The notes beneath the pieces are model-generated. The model did not search any database. It was not told where the DNA came from and saw nothing but the letters and a program-made list of their open reading frames with translations. Positions 18,465 through 27,364 of a stretch of 64,000 nucleotides of DNA are shown one piece after another. This stretch comes from Marivirga salinae. GTDB lineage: Bacteria; Bacteroidota; Bacteroidia; Cytophagales; Cyclobacteriaceae. The number at the start of each line of letters is the position of its first letter. Positions within the stretch are counted from its first letter, which is position 1. Location: positions 1,433,501-1,497,500 of the forward strand of contig NZ_CP129971.1 of assembly GCF_030503855.1 (NCBI RefSeq). Direction: 5' to 3'. The translations under genes were made by a program, and so were the position numbers.

Positions 18465-19439
18465 TTACTTCTTCAGCAAACCAATTTCTGCTAATCTTTC
18501 CTGTAAAAATTCTCCTGCTGTCATATCCTTATATTCTTTAGGTTGATCTTCGTCCACACAGCTATCAAGACAAGTTAAATCCATGCTTGATTTTGGATGC
18601 ATAAAAAATGGAATGCTATATCTAGAAGATTTCATTTGTTCTTTAGGCGGATTTACGACTCTATGGATAGTAGATTTTAACTTGTCATTCGTCAATCTGG
18701 CTAACATGTCCCCTACATTCACCACCAACTGATTGGGTAAAGCTGTAATCGGAATCCATTCACCATCTCTTCTTAAAACTTGTAATCCATCAGCGCTGGC
18801 TCCCATCAGTAAGGTGATTAAATTGATGTCACCATGTTGAGCTGCACGAACTGCATCTGCTGGTAAATCTTCAGGATTTTCAATTGGCGGATAATGGATA
18901 GCGCGCAAAATACTATTTCCGTAAGTCACTTGAGGATCGAAATAATTTTCATCCAAGCCTAAATAAAGTGCTATGGCTCTTAGCATCTCAAAACCTGTTT
19001 TTTCTAGTTTTTGATAAGCATCTTTTGCTAAGTCAGCTAATTCAGGAACTTCACTAGGCCATAAATTATCTGGATATTCTTTTTTCAATTCATGATCAGC
19101 TGGTACAAATTGTCCTACCTGATAGAACTCTTTCAAATCAGGTACTTTATGTCCTTTTGCTTGCTCTTTTCCTTTACTAGTATAACCTCTTTGGCCAGCT
19201 AGCTCTTCTTTTTCATATGCTTTTTTCTGCTCTGTGCTTAGACTGAAGAATTTTTCTACAGCGGCATAAAGTTTTTGGCTTAAATCGTCACTTAGGTAAT
19301 GTCCTTTAATGGCTACAAATCCTATGCTATTGTAAGCATCCCCTAATTCTTTTACAAATTGTGCTTTAGTTTCTTCTGTTCCGTTAGTAAAATCTTCCAG
19401 ATTTAAGGACGGAATTTCATTATATAATCTTTTGCTCAT
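18465..19439 (-). CDS. Isopenicillin N synthase-like 2OG-Fe(II) oxygenase
   Basis: A 324-residue non-haem iron oxygenase. The N-terminal DIOX_N part spans residues ~1-125 (IPSLNLEDF, GFVAIKGHYLS, GQRGYTSKGKEQAKG), and the C-terminal jelly roll carries the iron triad in AQHGDINLITLL (H and D near residue 201) and STIHRVVNPP (H near residue 257), with the co-substrate arginine in SSRYSIPFF. Length matches the group. It precedes chrA in a likely two-gene operon and is divergent from a lipoprotein gene. The substrate is unknown; antibiotic synthesis is not implied. Confidence 0.9.
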   Translation of the reverse strand: MSKRLYNEIPSLNLEDFTNGTEETKAQFVKELGDAYNSIGFVAIKGHYLSDDLSQKLYAAVEKFFSLSTEQKKAYEKEELAGQRGYTSKGKEQAKGHKVPDLKEFYQVGQFVPADHELKKEYPDNLWPSEVPELADLAKDAYQKLEKTGFEMLRAIALYLGLDENYFDPQVTYGNSILRAIHYPPIENPEDLPADAVRAAQHGDINLITLLMGASADGLQVLRRDGEWIPITALPNQLVVNVGDMLARLTNDKLKSTIHRVVNPPKEQMKSSRYSIPFFMHPKSSMDLTCLDSCVDEDQPKEYKDMTAGEFLQERLAEIGLLKK

Positions 19440-19533
19440 AACAGTATCGAGGTTTATTGAGTTGATAGTGTAACATATTCACACTACCTTAGTACACTTT
19501 ACTAGAGTAAAATAAAACAAAAAACATAAAACC

Positions 19534-20364
19534 ATGAAAAAAGCCACAATAAGATTTAGTATTTTATTTGCGATGGCAGCAATTTTTGCTTGTAGCACCG
19601 GAAATAAAGAAGAAAAAGCTGAAACAGAAAATGAAAATACAACAGAAGAGAAATCTGAAAATGTTTCTTCTATCAGTTTAACACCAGTTGAGTCTCCTGA
19701 ATTTGAGGATTCAATGCTGGAAATGTTAACCCCAATGGAAAATGAAACAAACTTAGAGGAAGGTGCAGTGAAATTCTCATATAATGTGAAGAATTATGAA
19801 TTAGCAACACAAACTTTAGATGCAGATATTAAAAACTGTGCAAATTCACCTAAAGGTCAGCATATTCATTTGATTTTGAATAACCAGCCATATTCAGCTC
19901 ATTATGAAGCTGAATTCACCAAAGATTTAGAAGAAGGTCATTATGTGGCTTTATCTTTCTTATCTCGTTCTTACCACGAAAGTGTAAAGAGCTATGGTGC
20001 TGCTAATATTCGTCAATTTACTGTTGGGAAAGAACCAACAGGTCAGGAAATTGCTGATTTATCTGACCCACATATGTTTTATAGCCGTCCGAAAGGAACC
20101 TACACAGGTGAAGATGCTAAAAAAGTATTGTTAGATTTCTATTTATTAAATACTGAGCTTTCTGAAGATGGAAATAAAGTGAGAGCGACCATTAATGGTG
20201 AAGAGTTTATGATAGATAAATGGCAGCCATTTTTCATTGAAGGTGCAGAAATGGGTGAAATGTCTATCAAACTAGAATTATTGGATGCGGATGGCGAGTT
20301 GATTCCTAGTCCGTTCAACCCAGTTGAAAGAACAGTTACTTTAAAAGAAGGTGATGCTTCTTGA
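19534..20364 (+). CDS. Putative lipoprotein of unknown function
   Basis: A 276-residue precursor with a lipoprotein signal (hydrophobic stretch ending AIFAC, lipidated Cys at residue 20), then an acidic low-complexity linker (residues ~24-48, mostly E, N, K and T) and a ~220-residue folded region. Within the fold QHIHLILNNQPYSAHYE and HYVALSFLSRSYHESVKS are the most distinctive stretches, with several histidines that could bind a metal. I do not recognise the family. It is monocistronic, with its own terminator 24 bases downstream and a divergent partner upstream. Confidence 0.72.
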   Translation: MKKATIRFSILFAMAAIFACSTGNKEEKAETENENTTEEKSENVSSISLTPVESPEFEDSMLEMLTPMENETNLEEGAVKFSYNVKNYELATQTLDADIKNCANSPKGQHIHLILNNQPYSAHYEAEFTKDLEEGHYVALSFLSRSYHESVKSYGAANIRQFTVGKEPTGQEIADLSDPHMFYSRPKGTYTGEDAKKVLLDFYLLNTELSEDGNKVRATINGEEFMIDKWQPFFIEGAEMGEMSIKLELLDADGELIPSPFNPVERTVTLKEGDAS

Positions 20365-20387
20365 TTCTTTTTTTAATTGAGAAATCA

Positions 20388-20423
20388 AACCCGCATGGCT
20401 TTTAAAACCTTGCGGGTTTTTTT
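20388..20423 (+). terminator. Rho-independent terminator
   Basis: Stem AACCCGCA / TGCGGGTT with a 15-base AT-rich loop followed by a T tract (seven T residues counting the stem end). It closes the lipoprotein gene 19534-20364. Confidence 0.9.
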
Positions 20424-20980
20424 ATACAAACTATCAGCTTTACCACCCATCGTTTAGATGTTTTCACCCAAACTTATTCATTGAAAGCCCTAAAACCTCA
20501 AGGAGGATGGTTGGGGTTTGGATTCAAGTGGAACGAGCTTAATATTATCAAGTTAAGCTTTGAAGTCTTATCCTTCACTATAATCCCAAAAAAATAACCT
20601 TGGTTATTTTCCTTTGTGTTCTATTGTGTCTTTTGTGGTTAATAAAGAATGGTGGTAATCTGCACCAATGTCAGCAAATTCCAACCACAATAGAAACAAA
20701 AGAAAACAAAAGGATTTTTCGCTAAAGCGAAAATCTAGTTAAGGGAAATCTATTAACTTAATAGTATCCCAAGCTGGCGAGTTCCCCTGTTCGTACCTAG
20801 TAAACATTTATTGTCTTCTGTCAATTGAAAAAATATTTTGTAGATTGAAAAATTAGCACATCATTAGCTAATTACTTAATTTTAGCGCTGAATTGAAAAC
20901 TGAATGAAATACGTGGTAAAATAGGGTTCTGCTCTGATTTGAAACGGAATTTCATACTACAAAGTAATAACATAAACAAT
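20424..20980. other. Intergenic region with palindromic repeats
   Basis: About 560 bases without a credible gene. It contains a perfect 9-bp hairpin AAAATAACC / GGTTATTTT (20591-20610), the inverted repeat built on TTTTGTGGTT (20610-20714, listed separately) and a TTTTCGCT / AGCGAAAA palindrome (20716-20733). The last ~200 bases are AT-rich and must hold the aminotransferase promoter; I see no clear TAnnTTTG box near the start codon. Confidence 0.6.
20610..20733. repeat. Dispersed palindromic repeat, copy 1
   Basis: The left arm (20610-20640, ending CTTTTGTGGTT) and right arm (20683-20714, beginning AACCACAATAGAAAC) form an imperfect inverted repeat around a 42-base loop, followed directly by a TTTTCGCTAAAGCGAAAA palindrome. 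The right arm plus palindrome recurs in reverse orientation at 31418-31469 with only small changes, which marks a mobile or REP-like repeat family. Confidence 0.7.
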
Positions 20981-22183
20981 ATGAACTATCCGGTAAGCGA
21001 TCGCATCAAGAATATGTCTGAATCTGCAACTTTAGCTATGGCAGCTAAGGCTAGAGAATTAAAATCTCAAGGGATTGACATTATCAGTTTAAGTCTTGGA
21101 GAACCAGACTTTAAAACACCTAAACATATTCAAGAAGCAGCTAAAAAAGCGATTGATAGTGAAAAGTATTTTGCTTATCCGCCTGTTTCTGGTTACCAAG
21201 ATTTGCGTGAAGCGATTGCTAATAAGCTGGAGAAGGAAAATGGCATTCCTAGTTCTCCGGAGCAAATAGTAGTTTCAAACGGAGCTAAGCAATCTATAGC
21301 AAATTTAATGTTGTCTTTGTTAAACCCAGGAGATGAGGTTATTGTATTCGCTCCGTTTTGGGTAAGCTATACGGAATTGGTAAAGTTGGCAGGAGCAACT
21401 CCTGTTTATGTTACTGGAACTCTTGAAAATGATTTTAAACCTACTGCTGAGCAATTGAAAGATGCTATTACAGATAATACCAAAGCTGTTTTGTACTCTT
21501 CCCCTTGTAACCCAACAGGAAGTGTTTTTTCTAAAGAAGAATTAGAAAAACTGGCGATGGTCATTAGGCAGTATGATAGACTGGTAGTGATGTCTGACGA
21601 GATTTATGAGCATATCAATTTCGGTACGGAAGGACATGTGAGCATAGCATCTTTACCTGGAATGGCCGAAAGAACTATTACAATCAATGGGTTTTCTAAA
21701 GGATTTGCTATGACAGGTTGGAGAGTAGGTTATATTTCTGCTCCTCTTCCGATCGCAAAAGCGGCTACTAAAATCCAAGGGCAAATCACTTCTGGTAATG
21801 CCTCTATTTCACAAAGAGCAGCTTTAGCAGCTTTAACTGGAGATTTGCAGCCTACTTTAGATATGACCAAAACTTATCTCAAGCGCAGAGATATGGTTTT
21901 AGATTTATTGAAAGAAATGCCTGGAGTAGTAACCAATGTTCCAAAAGGAGCTTTTTATATCTTCCCTGATATCAGCAGTTTCTTTGGTAAGTCGGATGGA
22001 GAAACTAAAGTGACCAATGCAGATGAATTGGCAATCTATATTTTGAAGAAGGCCAATGTTTCTGTAGTAACTGGTTCTGCTTTTGGTGCACCTCATTGCA
22101 TTAGAATTTCTTATGCCGCTTCTGATGATGAATTGAAAGAAGCTATGAAGCGTATGAAAAAAGTATTGGCAGAACTTAAATAA
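20981..22183 (+). CDS. Pyridoxal phosphate-dependent aminotransferase (aspartate type)
   Basis: A 400-residue class I aminotransferase, most like bacterial aspartate/prephenate aminotransferases of subgroup Ib. Motifs: SLSLGEPDFKTP near residue 34, YSSPCNPTGSVF near residue 175, SDEIYEHINF, and the PLP lysine in GFSKGFAMTGWRVGY (about residue 242), plus the substrate-binding arginine in HCIRISYA near the C terminus. I start at the ATG at 20981 (MNYPVSDRIKNM); the frame opens further upstream only with a TTG and non-homologous residues. Amino-acid specificity is probably aspartate but not proven. Confidence 0.93.
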   Translation: MNYPVSDRIKNMSESATLAMAAKARELKSQGIDIISLSLGEPDFKTPKHIQEAAKKAIDSEKYFAYPPVSGYQDLREAIANKLEKENGIPSSPEQIVVSNGAKQSIANLMLSLLNPGDEVIVFAPFWVSYTELVKLAGATPVYVTGTLENDFKPTAEQLKDAITDNTKAVLYSSPCNPTGSVFSKEELEKLAMVIRQYDRLVVMSDEIYEHINFGTEGHVSIASLPGMAERTITINGFSKGFAMTGWRVGYISAPLPIAKAATKIQGQITSGNASISQRAALAALTGDLQPTLDMTKTYLKRRDMVLDLLKEMPGVVTNVPKGAFYIFPDISSFFGKSDGETKVTNADELAIYILKKANVSVVTGSAFGAPHCIRISYAASDDELKEAMKRMKKVLAELK

Positions 22184-22213
22184 TTGTCATACTTAGCAAA
22201 GAAAATCGCCTAA

Positions 22214-22235
22214 GCCTGTGTCTTCACAGGCTTTT
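22214..22235 (+). terminator. Probable intrinsic terminator
   Basis: Stem GCCTGTG / CACAGGC with a TCTT loop followed by a short run of four T residues, 30 bases past the aminotransferase stop. The T tract is short, so termination may be partial. Confidence 0.7.
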
Positions 22236-22323
22236 GCAGTTAGATTGAGGTTTGTGAAGTCAATAGAGGCGGATTTTGGTAAAATTGATTAAGTAGAAAT
22301 AATTTTTTATAGAATTTAAATAG

Positions 22324-23319
22324 ATGTCTATCAAAAGTATTCCTGATATTTTTAAAGCATTTCAAGAGCTAAAAGTATTAGTCATTGGTGATGTGATGAT
22401 TGATGCTTACATCTGGGGGACTGTCTCCAGGATTTCGCCTGAAGCGCCAGTGCCCGTTGTAAATGTTAAAAATCGTGAAAAAAGAATGGGTGGGGCTGCC
22501 AATGTTGCGCTAAATCTGCAATCATTAGGTGCTGAGCCTATTTTATGTGCCGTTTTAGGGGATGATGAGGAAGCGGATATTTTTGAAGGATTATTGAAAA
22601 AGAGAAATATCACAGCTAAGGGTATCCTCCGCAGCAAAGACCGGATCACTACAATTAAAGAAAGAGTATTATCAGGTTCTCAACATTTATTAAGAGTAGA
22701 TTCTGAAAGTCTTGAATATTTAAATCAATCAGAAGAAAGTTTATTACAGGCTAAAATCTATGAGTTGATTTCAGAAGTAGATGTCATTGTTTTTGAAGAC
22801 TATGATAAAGGAACCATCAACGCCAAGATAATCCAGGATACGGTTAAAAAAGCTCAAGAATTAGGAAAGCCAGTTGTAGTTGACCCTAAGAAAAATAATT
22901 TCTTTGATTACAGTGGAGTGGATTTATTCAAACCAAATTTGAAAGAATTAAAAGAAGGAATGAATGTCAATTTTGACCATACTAATAAAGAAGCATTAAG
23001 TACTCAAACTCAACTGCTGAGGGAAAGATTATCTTGCAAAATGGTCATGACCACTTTATCAGAAAAAGGAGTTTATATCCAATCTGAAAAAGAAGATTTT
23101 TTAATTCCTGCATACAAAAGAAGTATTTCTGATGTTTCAGGTGCTGGAGATACCGTAATTAGTATTGCAGCACTTTGTATGGCATTAAATTTAAAGCCCG
23201 ATTTTGTGGCTTCACTCTCAAATTTGGGTGGTGGAATAGTTTGTGAGGAATTGGGTGTTGTGCCAATTGATGCTAAAAAGTTGGAAGTAGAAGCAATAAA
23301 GCATAATTTACAATTATAA
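22324..23319 (+). CDS. PfkB-family sugar kinase, HldE kinase domain type
   Basis: A 331-residue ribokinase-fold kinase. The N terminus (LVIGDVMIDAYIWGTVSRISPEAPVPV, read in pieces) and GGAANVALNLQSLGA match D-glycero-beta-D-manno-heptose-7-phosphate kinase (HldE/RfaE domain I), and the anion-hole motif VSGAGDTVIS with the catalytic Asp is at about residue 273. In E. coli HldE a nucleotidyltransferase domain follows; here the protein ends after the kinase domain. A role in ADP-heptose supply for LPS is likely, but related sugar substrates are possible. Confidence 0.87.
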   Translation: MSIKSIPDIFKAFQELKVLVIGDVMIDAYIWGTVSRISPEAPVPVVNVKNREKRMGGAANVALNLQSLGAEPILCAVLGDDEEADIFEGLLKKRNITAKGILRSKDRITTIKERVLSGSQHLLRVDSESLEYLNQSEESLLQAKIYELISEVDVIVFEDYDKGTINAKIIQDTVKKAQELGKPVVVDPKKNNFFDYSGVDLFKPNLKELKEGMNVNFDHTNKEALSTQTQLLRERLSCKMVMTTLSEKGVYIQSEKEDFLIPAYKRSISDVSGAGDTVISIAALCMALNLKPDFVASLSNLGGGIVCEELGVVPIDAKKLEVEAIKHNLQL

Positions 23320-23358
23320 ATAAGGCAGTAAATTTAAAAGCCAAGCATTTCTATTAGA

Positions 23359-25182
23359 ATGAATTTTTCAAAGCTTAAAAATGATGTTACAGAATGGTTA
23401 AATAATGCCATCTACAATAGTAGAAGTGCAGTACTTAATACATTAGTATCCCTAAAAGCATTTATCTGGCTTACTGCAGCGATATTGTTATTCTTCGTTT
23501 TTGGGTTTGAAACAGAGTCTAATGAACTAGAACAGGTGTTTTTGGGACTTGATGTTGTCCTGATAATTTATTTTTTCACCTTTTTAATTCGGCTACTATA
23601 TGAATTCCGAAGGACTGAATTTTTGAAGTCCAATAAACTAGAAGCCGTATTGGTCTTTATTATTATTATTAATACAGTCAGTAATTATTATTTCGATAAT
23701 CAAATCATTAAGTATTTGGCCGACACACTCGGCTTCAAAAATTATCAAGATGCCTATCTAACCTTCATTACCTTCTATTTTTTAGTATTAATTGTTTATG
23801 AATTTATTAGGGCAAGTACAGTTCTGTCCAAATTAAAAACAAAACCTGCTAGAACCTTCATCTATAGTTTTTTGCTTTTAATTGCTTTTGGAACAGGGGT
23901 TTTGATGTTACCTGCCATGAGTATTCAAGAAGGTTCAATGCCTTTTATGGATGCTTTATTTACATCCGTGAGTGCAAGTTGTGTTACTGGACTTATTGTA
24001 GTAGATACTGCTACTTATTTCACCATGAAGGGGCAGTTTGTCATTATGATATTGTTTCAGTTAGGTGGATTGGGGATTATTTCATTTACCTCTTTCTTTG
24101 CAACTTTCCTGAAGAGTGGAGTTGGGATTAAACAACAATTAATGTTGCAGGATTTTTTAGTAAGCGAATCCTTATTTTCGGCAAAAGGATTACTAAGAAA
24201 GATTATAGCTATCACACTTGTGATAGAAATTATTTCATTCATTATGATATTTTTTAGTTGGGGAGAAGATGTAGTATTCGACTCTATGGGCCAAAAAATA
24301 TTCTTTTCAGCTTTTCATTCTGTGAGTGCTTTTTGTAATGCTGGATTTAGTTTATTCACCAATGGACTCTTTGAAGATGGAGTAGCAAATGGATATATAT
24401 TACACATCATTATTGCTTTAACCCTTATTTTGGGTGGTTTGGGTTTTTCTTCTATTCAGGATTTATTCTCAAGGAAAAATTTAAAAGATAGATTTCAAAA
24501 CCCTTGGAAAGATTGGGCTTTGAGTACAAAAATTGCAGTTTATACTTCCATGGTTTTATTGGCTTCAGGAACCTTGGTTTTTTATCTTTTGGAACAAGAC
24601 AATACTCTGGGAGATAAAAATTTCATTGAATCTTTAATAGCCAGTTTCTTTCAATCAGCTACTTCACGAACTGCAGGTTTTAATACTGTTGATATTGGTG
24701 CTCTACGAACCCCAACCTTAATCGTGATCGCTTTTTTGATGTTTATTGGAGCGTCTTCAGGCTCTGTGGGTGGAGGTATTAAAACTTCAACCTTCTATTT
24801 ATTAATCGTTTCAGTTTTTGCAACATTAAGAGGAAGGCTAAAAATTGAGATTGATAGGAAATTCATTCCTAAGGAATTATTATTTAAAGCCTTATCTATT
24901 TTCTTCTTTGCTGCCTCCCTCAATCTGATAGGTATTTTTATACTTACAATTACTGATAGCAATTTCACATTGATGCAATTAATATTCGAGGAAGTTTCAG
25001 CTTTCGGTACCGTAGGATTAAGTACTGGGATTACTGCTGATCTGTCTTTCGCAGGACGTGTGGTGATAATTCTTTCTATGTTTATAGGAAGAGTAGGGAC
25101 ATTAACCTTTGCTTTGGCCTTAAGTAGCCGAAAATCCTCTAAAAGCTACAAATACCCTAAGGCACATTTGATGGTGGGTTAA
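23359..25182 (+). CDS. TrkH/KtrB-family potassium uptake protein
   Basis: A 607-residue membrane protein with an N-terminal extension of about five hydrophobic segments (residues 25-150) and then the SKT-superfamily core of four M1-P-M2 repeats. The four pore loops with their selectivity glycine are visible: SCVTGLIV, FCNAGFSL, SRTAGFNTV and FGTVGLST. GSVGGGIKTSTF in the third repeat is the intramembrane loop that gates Ktr/Trk. It imports K+ (with Na+ or H+). The TrkA/KtrA nucleotide-binding partner is not in the window. The N-terminal voltage-sensor-like extension is common in Bacteroidota homologues. Confidence 0.92.
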   Translation: MNFSKLKNDVTEWLNNAIYNSRSAVLNTLVSLKAFIWLTAAILLFFVFGFETESNELEQVFLGLDVVLIIYFFTFLIRLLYEFRRTEFLKSNKLEAVLVFIIIINTVSNYYFDNQIIKYLADTLGFKNYQDAYLTFITFYFLVLIVYEFIRASTVLSKLKTKPARTFIYSFLLLIAFGTGVLMLPAMSIQEGSMPFMDALFTSVSASCVTGLIVVDTATYFTMKGQFVIMILFQLGGLGIISFTSFFATFLKSGVGIKQQLMLQDFLVSESLFSAKGLLRKIIAITLVIEIISFIMIFFSWGEDVVFDSMGQKIFFSAFHSVSAFCNAGFSLFTNGLFEDGVANGYILHIIIALTLILGGLGFSSIQDLFSRKNLKDRFQNPWKDWALSTKIAVYTSMVLLASGTLVFYLLEQDNTLGDKNFIESLIASFFQSATSRTAGFNTVDIGALRTPTLIVIAFLMFIGASSGSVGGGIKTSTFYLLIVSVFATLRGRLKIEIDRKFIPKELLFKALSIFFFAASLNLIGIFILTITDSNFTLMQLIFEEVSAFGTVGLSTGITADLSFAGRVVIILSMFIGRVGTLTFALALSSRKSSKSYKYPKAHLMVG

Positions 25183-25262
25183 ATTTCCTACTTTATTTCC
25201 AACTAATTTCATAAATAAGTTGTCAATAAAACTGATACTATCAACCTTAATTTTTTTAATCA

Positions 25263-25814
25263 ATGAAAATCTTAATTATTAGTTTCCTAATAGCGTCCGT
25301 TGGATTCTGTTCTCTTAAATGTGATGAGAGTAATCTTATCGATGCTTACGCCTTTCCGGAAAATATGGAGGAATTAATTCCTTACGAAAATCAAGATAAA
25401 TTTACGCTCATCCATAATTCAGGAACTGAAATTCCATTTGAGGTATTTAGAAATTCGACAGTTGAAACTGGAGGCTGCGACCATTGTTGTGATTATTATA
25501 CCTATGAAAACGAAGAATTATTCGTTATTTCTGATTATCCATTCTATGATATCCAATTTAATATTAATGCTGGAGAGGAAGGGATATTTAATTACGGAAT
25601 TTCTATAGGAAGAGAATATTTTTCATTGGATGAAGATATGCAAATGTCAGATTCTGTAAAAATAAATGATCAGTACTTTCATGAAGTGTTTAAATTAAAA
25701 AGCAATAGCTACAGTGAGGAATATGAAAGAGAGGTTGATAGTTTGTATTTCAATTATTCTACTGGAATTCTAAAAATAATTCAGCAAAACGGAGATACTT
25801 ATGAAATTAACTAA
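25263..25814 (+). CDS. Small exported protein of unknown function
   Basis: A 183-residue protein with an N-terminal hydrophobic signal (ILIISFLIASVGFC); the cysteines at residues 16 and 20 do not form a clean lipobox, so type I export is as likely. A cysteine cluster GGCDHCCDYYTYE near residue 77 could bind metal or form disulfides. The rest is acidic and aromatic, beta-rich in appearance. I do not recognise a family. Its 3' end overlaps the following lipoprotein gene by 14 bases, so the two are translated together. Confidence 0.68.
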   Translation: MKILIISFLIASVGFCSLKCDESNLIDAYAFPENMEELIPYENQDKFTLIHNSGTEIPFEVFRNSTVETGGCDHCCDYYTYENEELFVISDYPFYDIQFNINAGEEGIFNYGISIGREYFSLDEDMQMSDSVKINDQYFHEVFKLKSNSYSEEYEREVDSLYFNYSTGILKIIQQNGDTYEIN

Positions 25815-26457
25815 ATTATTCCTCCTTGGATCTTTTTTACTATTAATTTCATGTAATGGAGCTATAGTTTACGAAGAAATTCACCTCCAAGCTGAGACAG
25901 AAGCGTGGATTGTGCAGGAAGAAAGATACCATAGTTTTCAAATGACAGATGAAAATGGGATAAAAAGTAGCTGGAATCTTACTGAGGAAGATAATTATTA
26001 TAGTGAGTCAGGGAGTGCATTTTTATTAATTCCTACACGCAAGACTATGCGTGAAATGTATTATCAAAAATTCAGGAATACCATTTTAGGCGATTTTAGT
26101 ATAAATGCTGATGCTGGATTCTCTGATGTTAATCCTTGGGTATCTTTTAATATGCCTGATTTATCTTTTGAATTTGATGCAGTAACTCATAAACCAAATC
26201 GTTTATACTTGTTCCCAAATAATGGCAAATCTTTTTCATGGTCAGAATATGAGGATGTGGAACTGCCTTTGGAATTTCAAGTTGTGACCAATTTTGAAGT
26301 TAATGGTAAAACTTATCCAGAGGAGGTTGCAATTTTTGAATTAACGGATCAGGTAGGGATTTTAGAACCAAAAAGTGTAGTAAAATTTGCCTTTTCAAAA
26401 GATGTAGGACTTATTTTTATAGAGCTTAAAAGCGGGTTGAAATTTTATAGACTTTAA
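25801..26457 (+). CDS. Putative lipoprotein of unknown function
   Basis: A 218-residue precursor with a lipoprotein signal (FLLGSFLLLISC, Cys at residue 19). The mature part is predicted beta-rich with many aromatic residues and no motif I recognise. It overlaps the preceding small exported protein by 14 bases in a different frame, suggesting the two products act together, perhaps in the envelope. No relation to dapF downstream is apparent. Confidence 0.68.
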   Translation: MKLTKLFLLGSFLLLISCNGAIVYEEIHLQAETEAWIVQEERYHSFQMTDENGIKSSWNLTEEDNYYSESGSAFLLIPTRKTMREMYYQKFRNTILGDFSINADAGFSDVNPWVSFNMPDLSFEFDAVTHKPNRLYLFPNNGKSFSWSEYEDVELPLEFQVVTNFEVNGKTYPEEVAIFELTDQVGILEPKSVVKFAFSKDVGLIFIELKSGLKFYRL

Positions 26458-26508
26458 ATTCAAAGTGCCAATCTGGCATAAGAAATTCTTTGGTGCTATT
26501 TTCGCTTA

Positions 26509-27297
26509 ATGGAGCACATGGCAAGTATTGAATTTTATAAATATCAAGGAACAGGAAATGATTTTGTGGTGGTGGATAATCGTTCTCAAAAACTTGATAG
26601 AACGGACAAATCTATAGCTCAAAAACTTTGTGATCGAAAATTTGGAGTTGGATCTGATGGCTTAATACTAATCGAAAATCATGATGAATATGATTTTGAG
26701 ATGGTGTTTTTTAATCCAGATGGCTCGCAAAGTATGTGTGGGAACGGAAGCCGTTGTGCAGTGAAATTTGCTCAATTTTTAGGGATAATTAAGGATAAAA
26801 CTACCTTTCTTTCTACAGATGGTGTACATGAGGCTATTATTGAGAACGATATTGTTCGCTTGAGCATGCAGGATGTAGCCCAATCCAAAATCAATAGCTT
26901 TCCTGAGCACTTTACGATTAATACGGGTTCTCCTCATTATGTTATTTTTGCCAGTAACATTAAAGATAAAGATGTAAAAGAAGAAGGGGCTAATATTCGT
27001 TATAGTGATGAATTTGCGGCTGAAGGTATTAATGTTAATTTCGTTGAAAAGCAATCTAAGAATAAAATTTCAGTTAGAACTTACGAACGAGGTGTGGAAA
27101 ATGAAACATTGTCATGTGGAACTGGGGTTACGGCATGTGCCATTTCTCATGTTTTGCACGGAGGAGTTTCTCCTGTTGAAATTGAAACATTAGGAGGGCA
27201 ATTAAGTGTTGAATTTGAGCTAGAAGATGGTTCAGCAAAAAACGTATGGTTAATTGGACCTGCAAAGAATGTTTTTAAAGGTGAAATCACTCTTTAA
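26509..27297 (+). CDS. dapF: Diaminopimelate epimerase
   Basis: DapF converts LL- to meso-diaminopimelate for lysine and peptidoglycan synthesis. The 262-residue protein has both catalytic cysteines in the paired motifs SMCGNGSRC (about residue 79) and LSCGTGVTAC (about residue 205), the N-terminal FYKYQGTGNDF and the FNPDGS block. Length is a little short of E. coli DapF (274). A second ATG at 26518 preceded by GGAG is an equally good start, giving 259 residues. It is transcribed toward secA with a 67-base gap. Confidence 0.95.
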   Translation: MEHMASIEFYKYQGTGNDFVVVDNRSQKLDRTDKSIAQKLCDRKFGVGSDGLILIENHDEYDFEMVFFNPDGSQSMCGNGSRCAVKFAQFLGIIKDKTTFLSTDGVHEAIIENDIVRLSMQDVAQSKINSFPEHFTINTGSPHYVIFASNIKDKDVKEEGANIRYSDEFAAEGINVNFVEKQSKNKISVRTYERGVENETLSCGTGVTACAISHVLHGGVSPVEIETLGGQLSVEFELEDGSAKNVWLIGPAKNVFKGEITL

Positions 27298-27325
27298 AAA
27301 TTTAAATAAATCATAAAAAAGCGTG

Positions 27326-27333
27326 TAAATTAG
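27326..27333 (+). promoter_or_regulatory. Putative -7 promoter box of secA
   Basis: TAAATTAG resembles the Bacteroidota -7 box TAnnTTTG with one change and lies 32 bases before the secA ATG, between dapF and secA. The -33 element is not clear. Confidence 0.3.
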
Positions 27334-27364
27334 CGCATATTTTAAATAATTATAGTAAAAAAGC

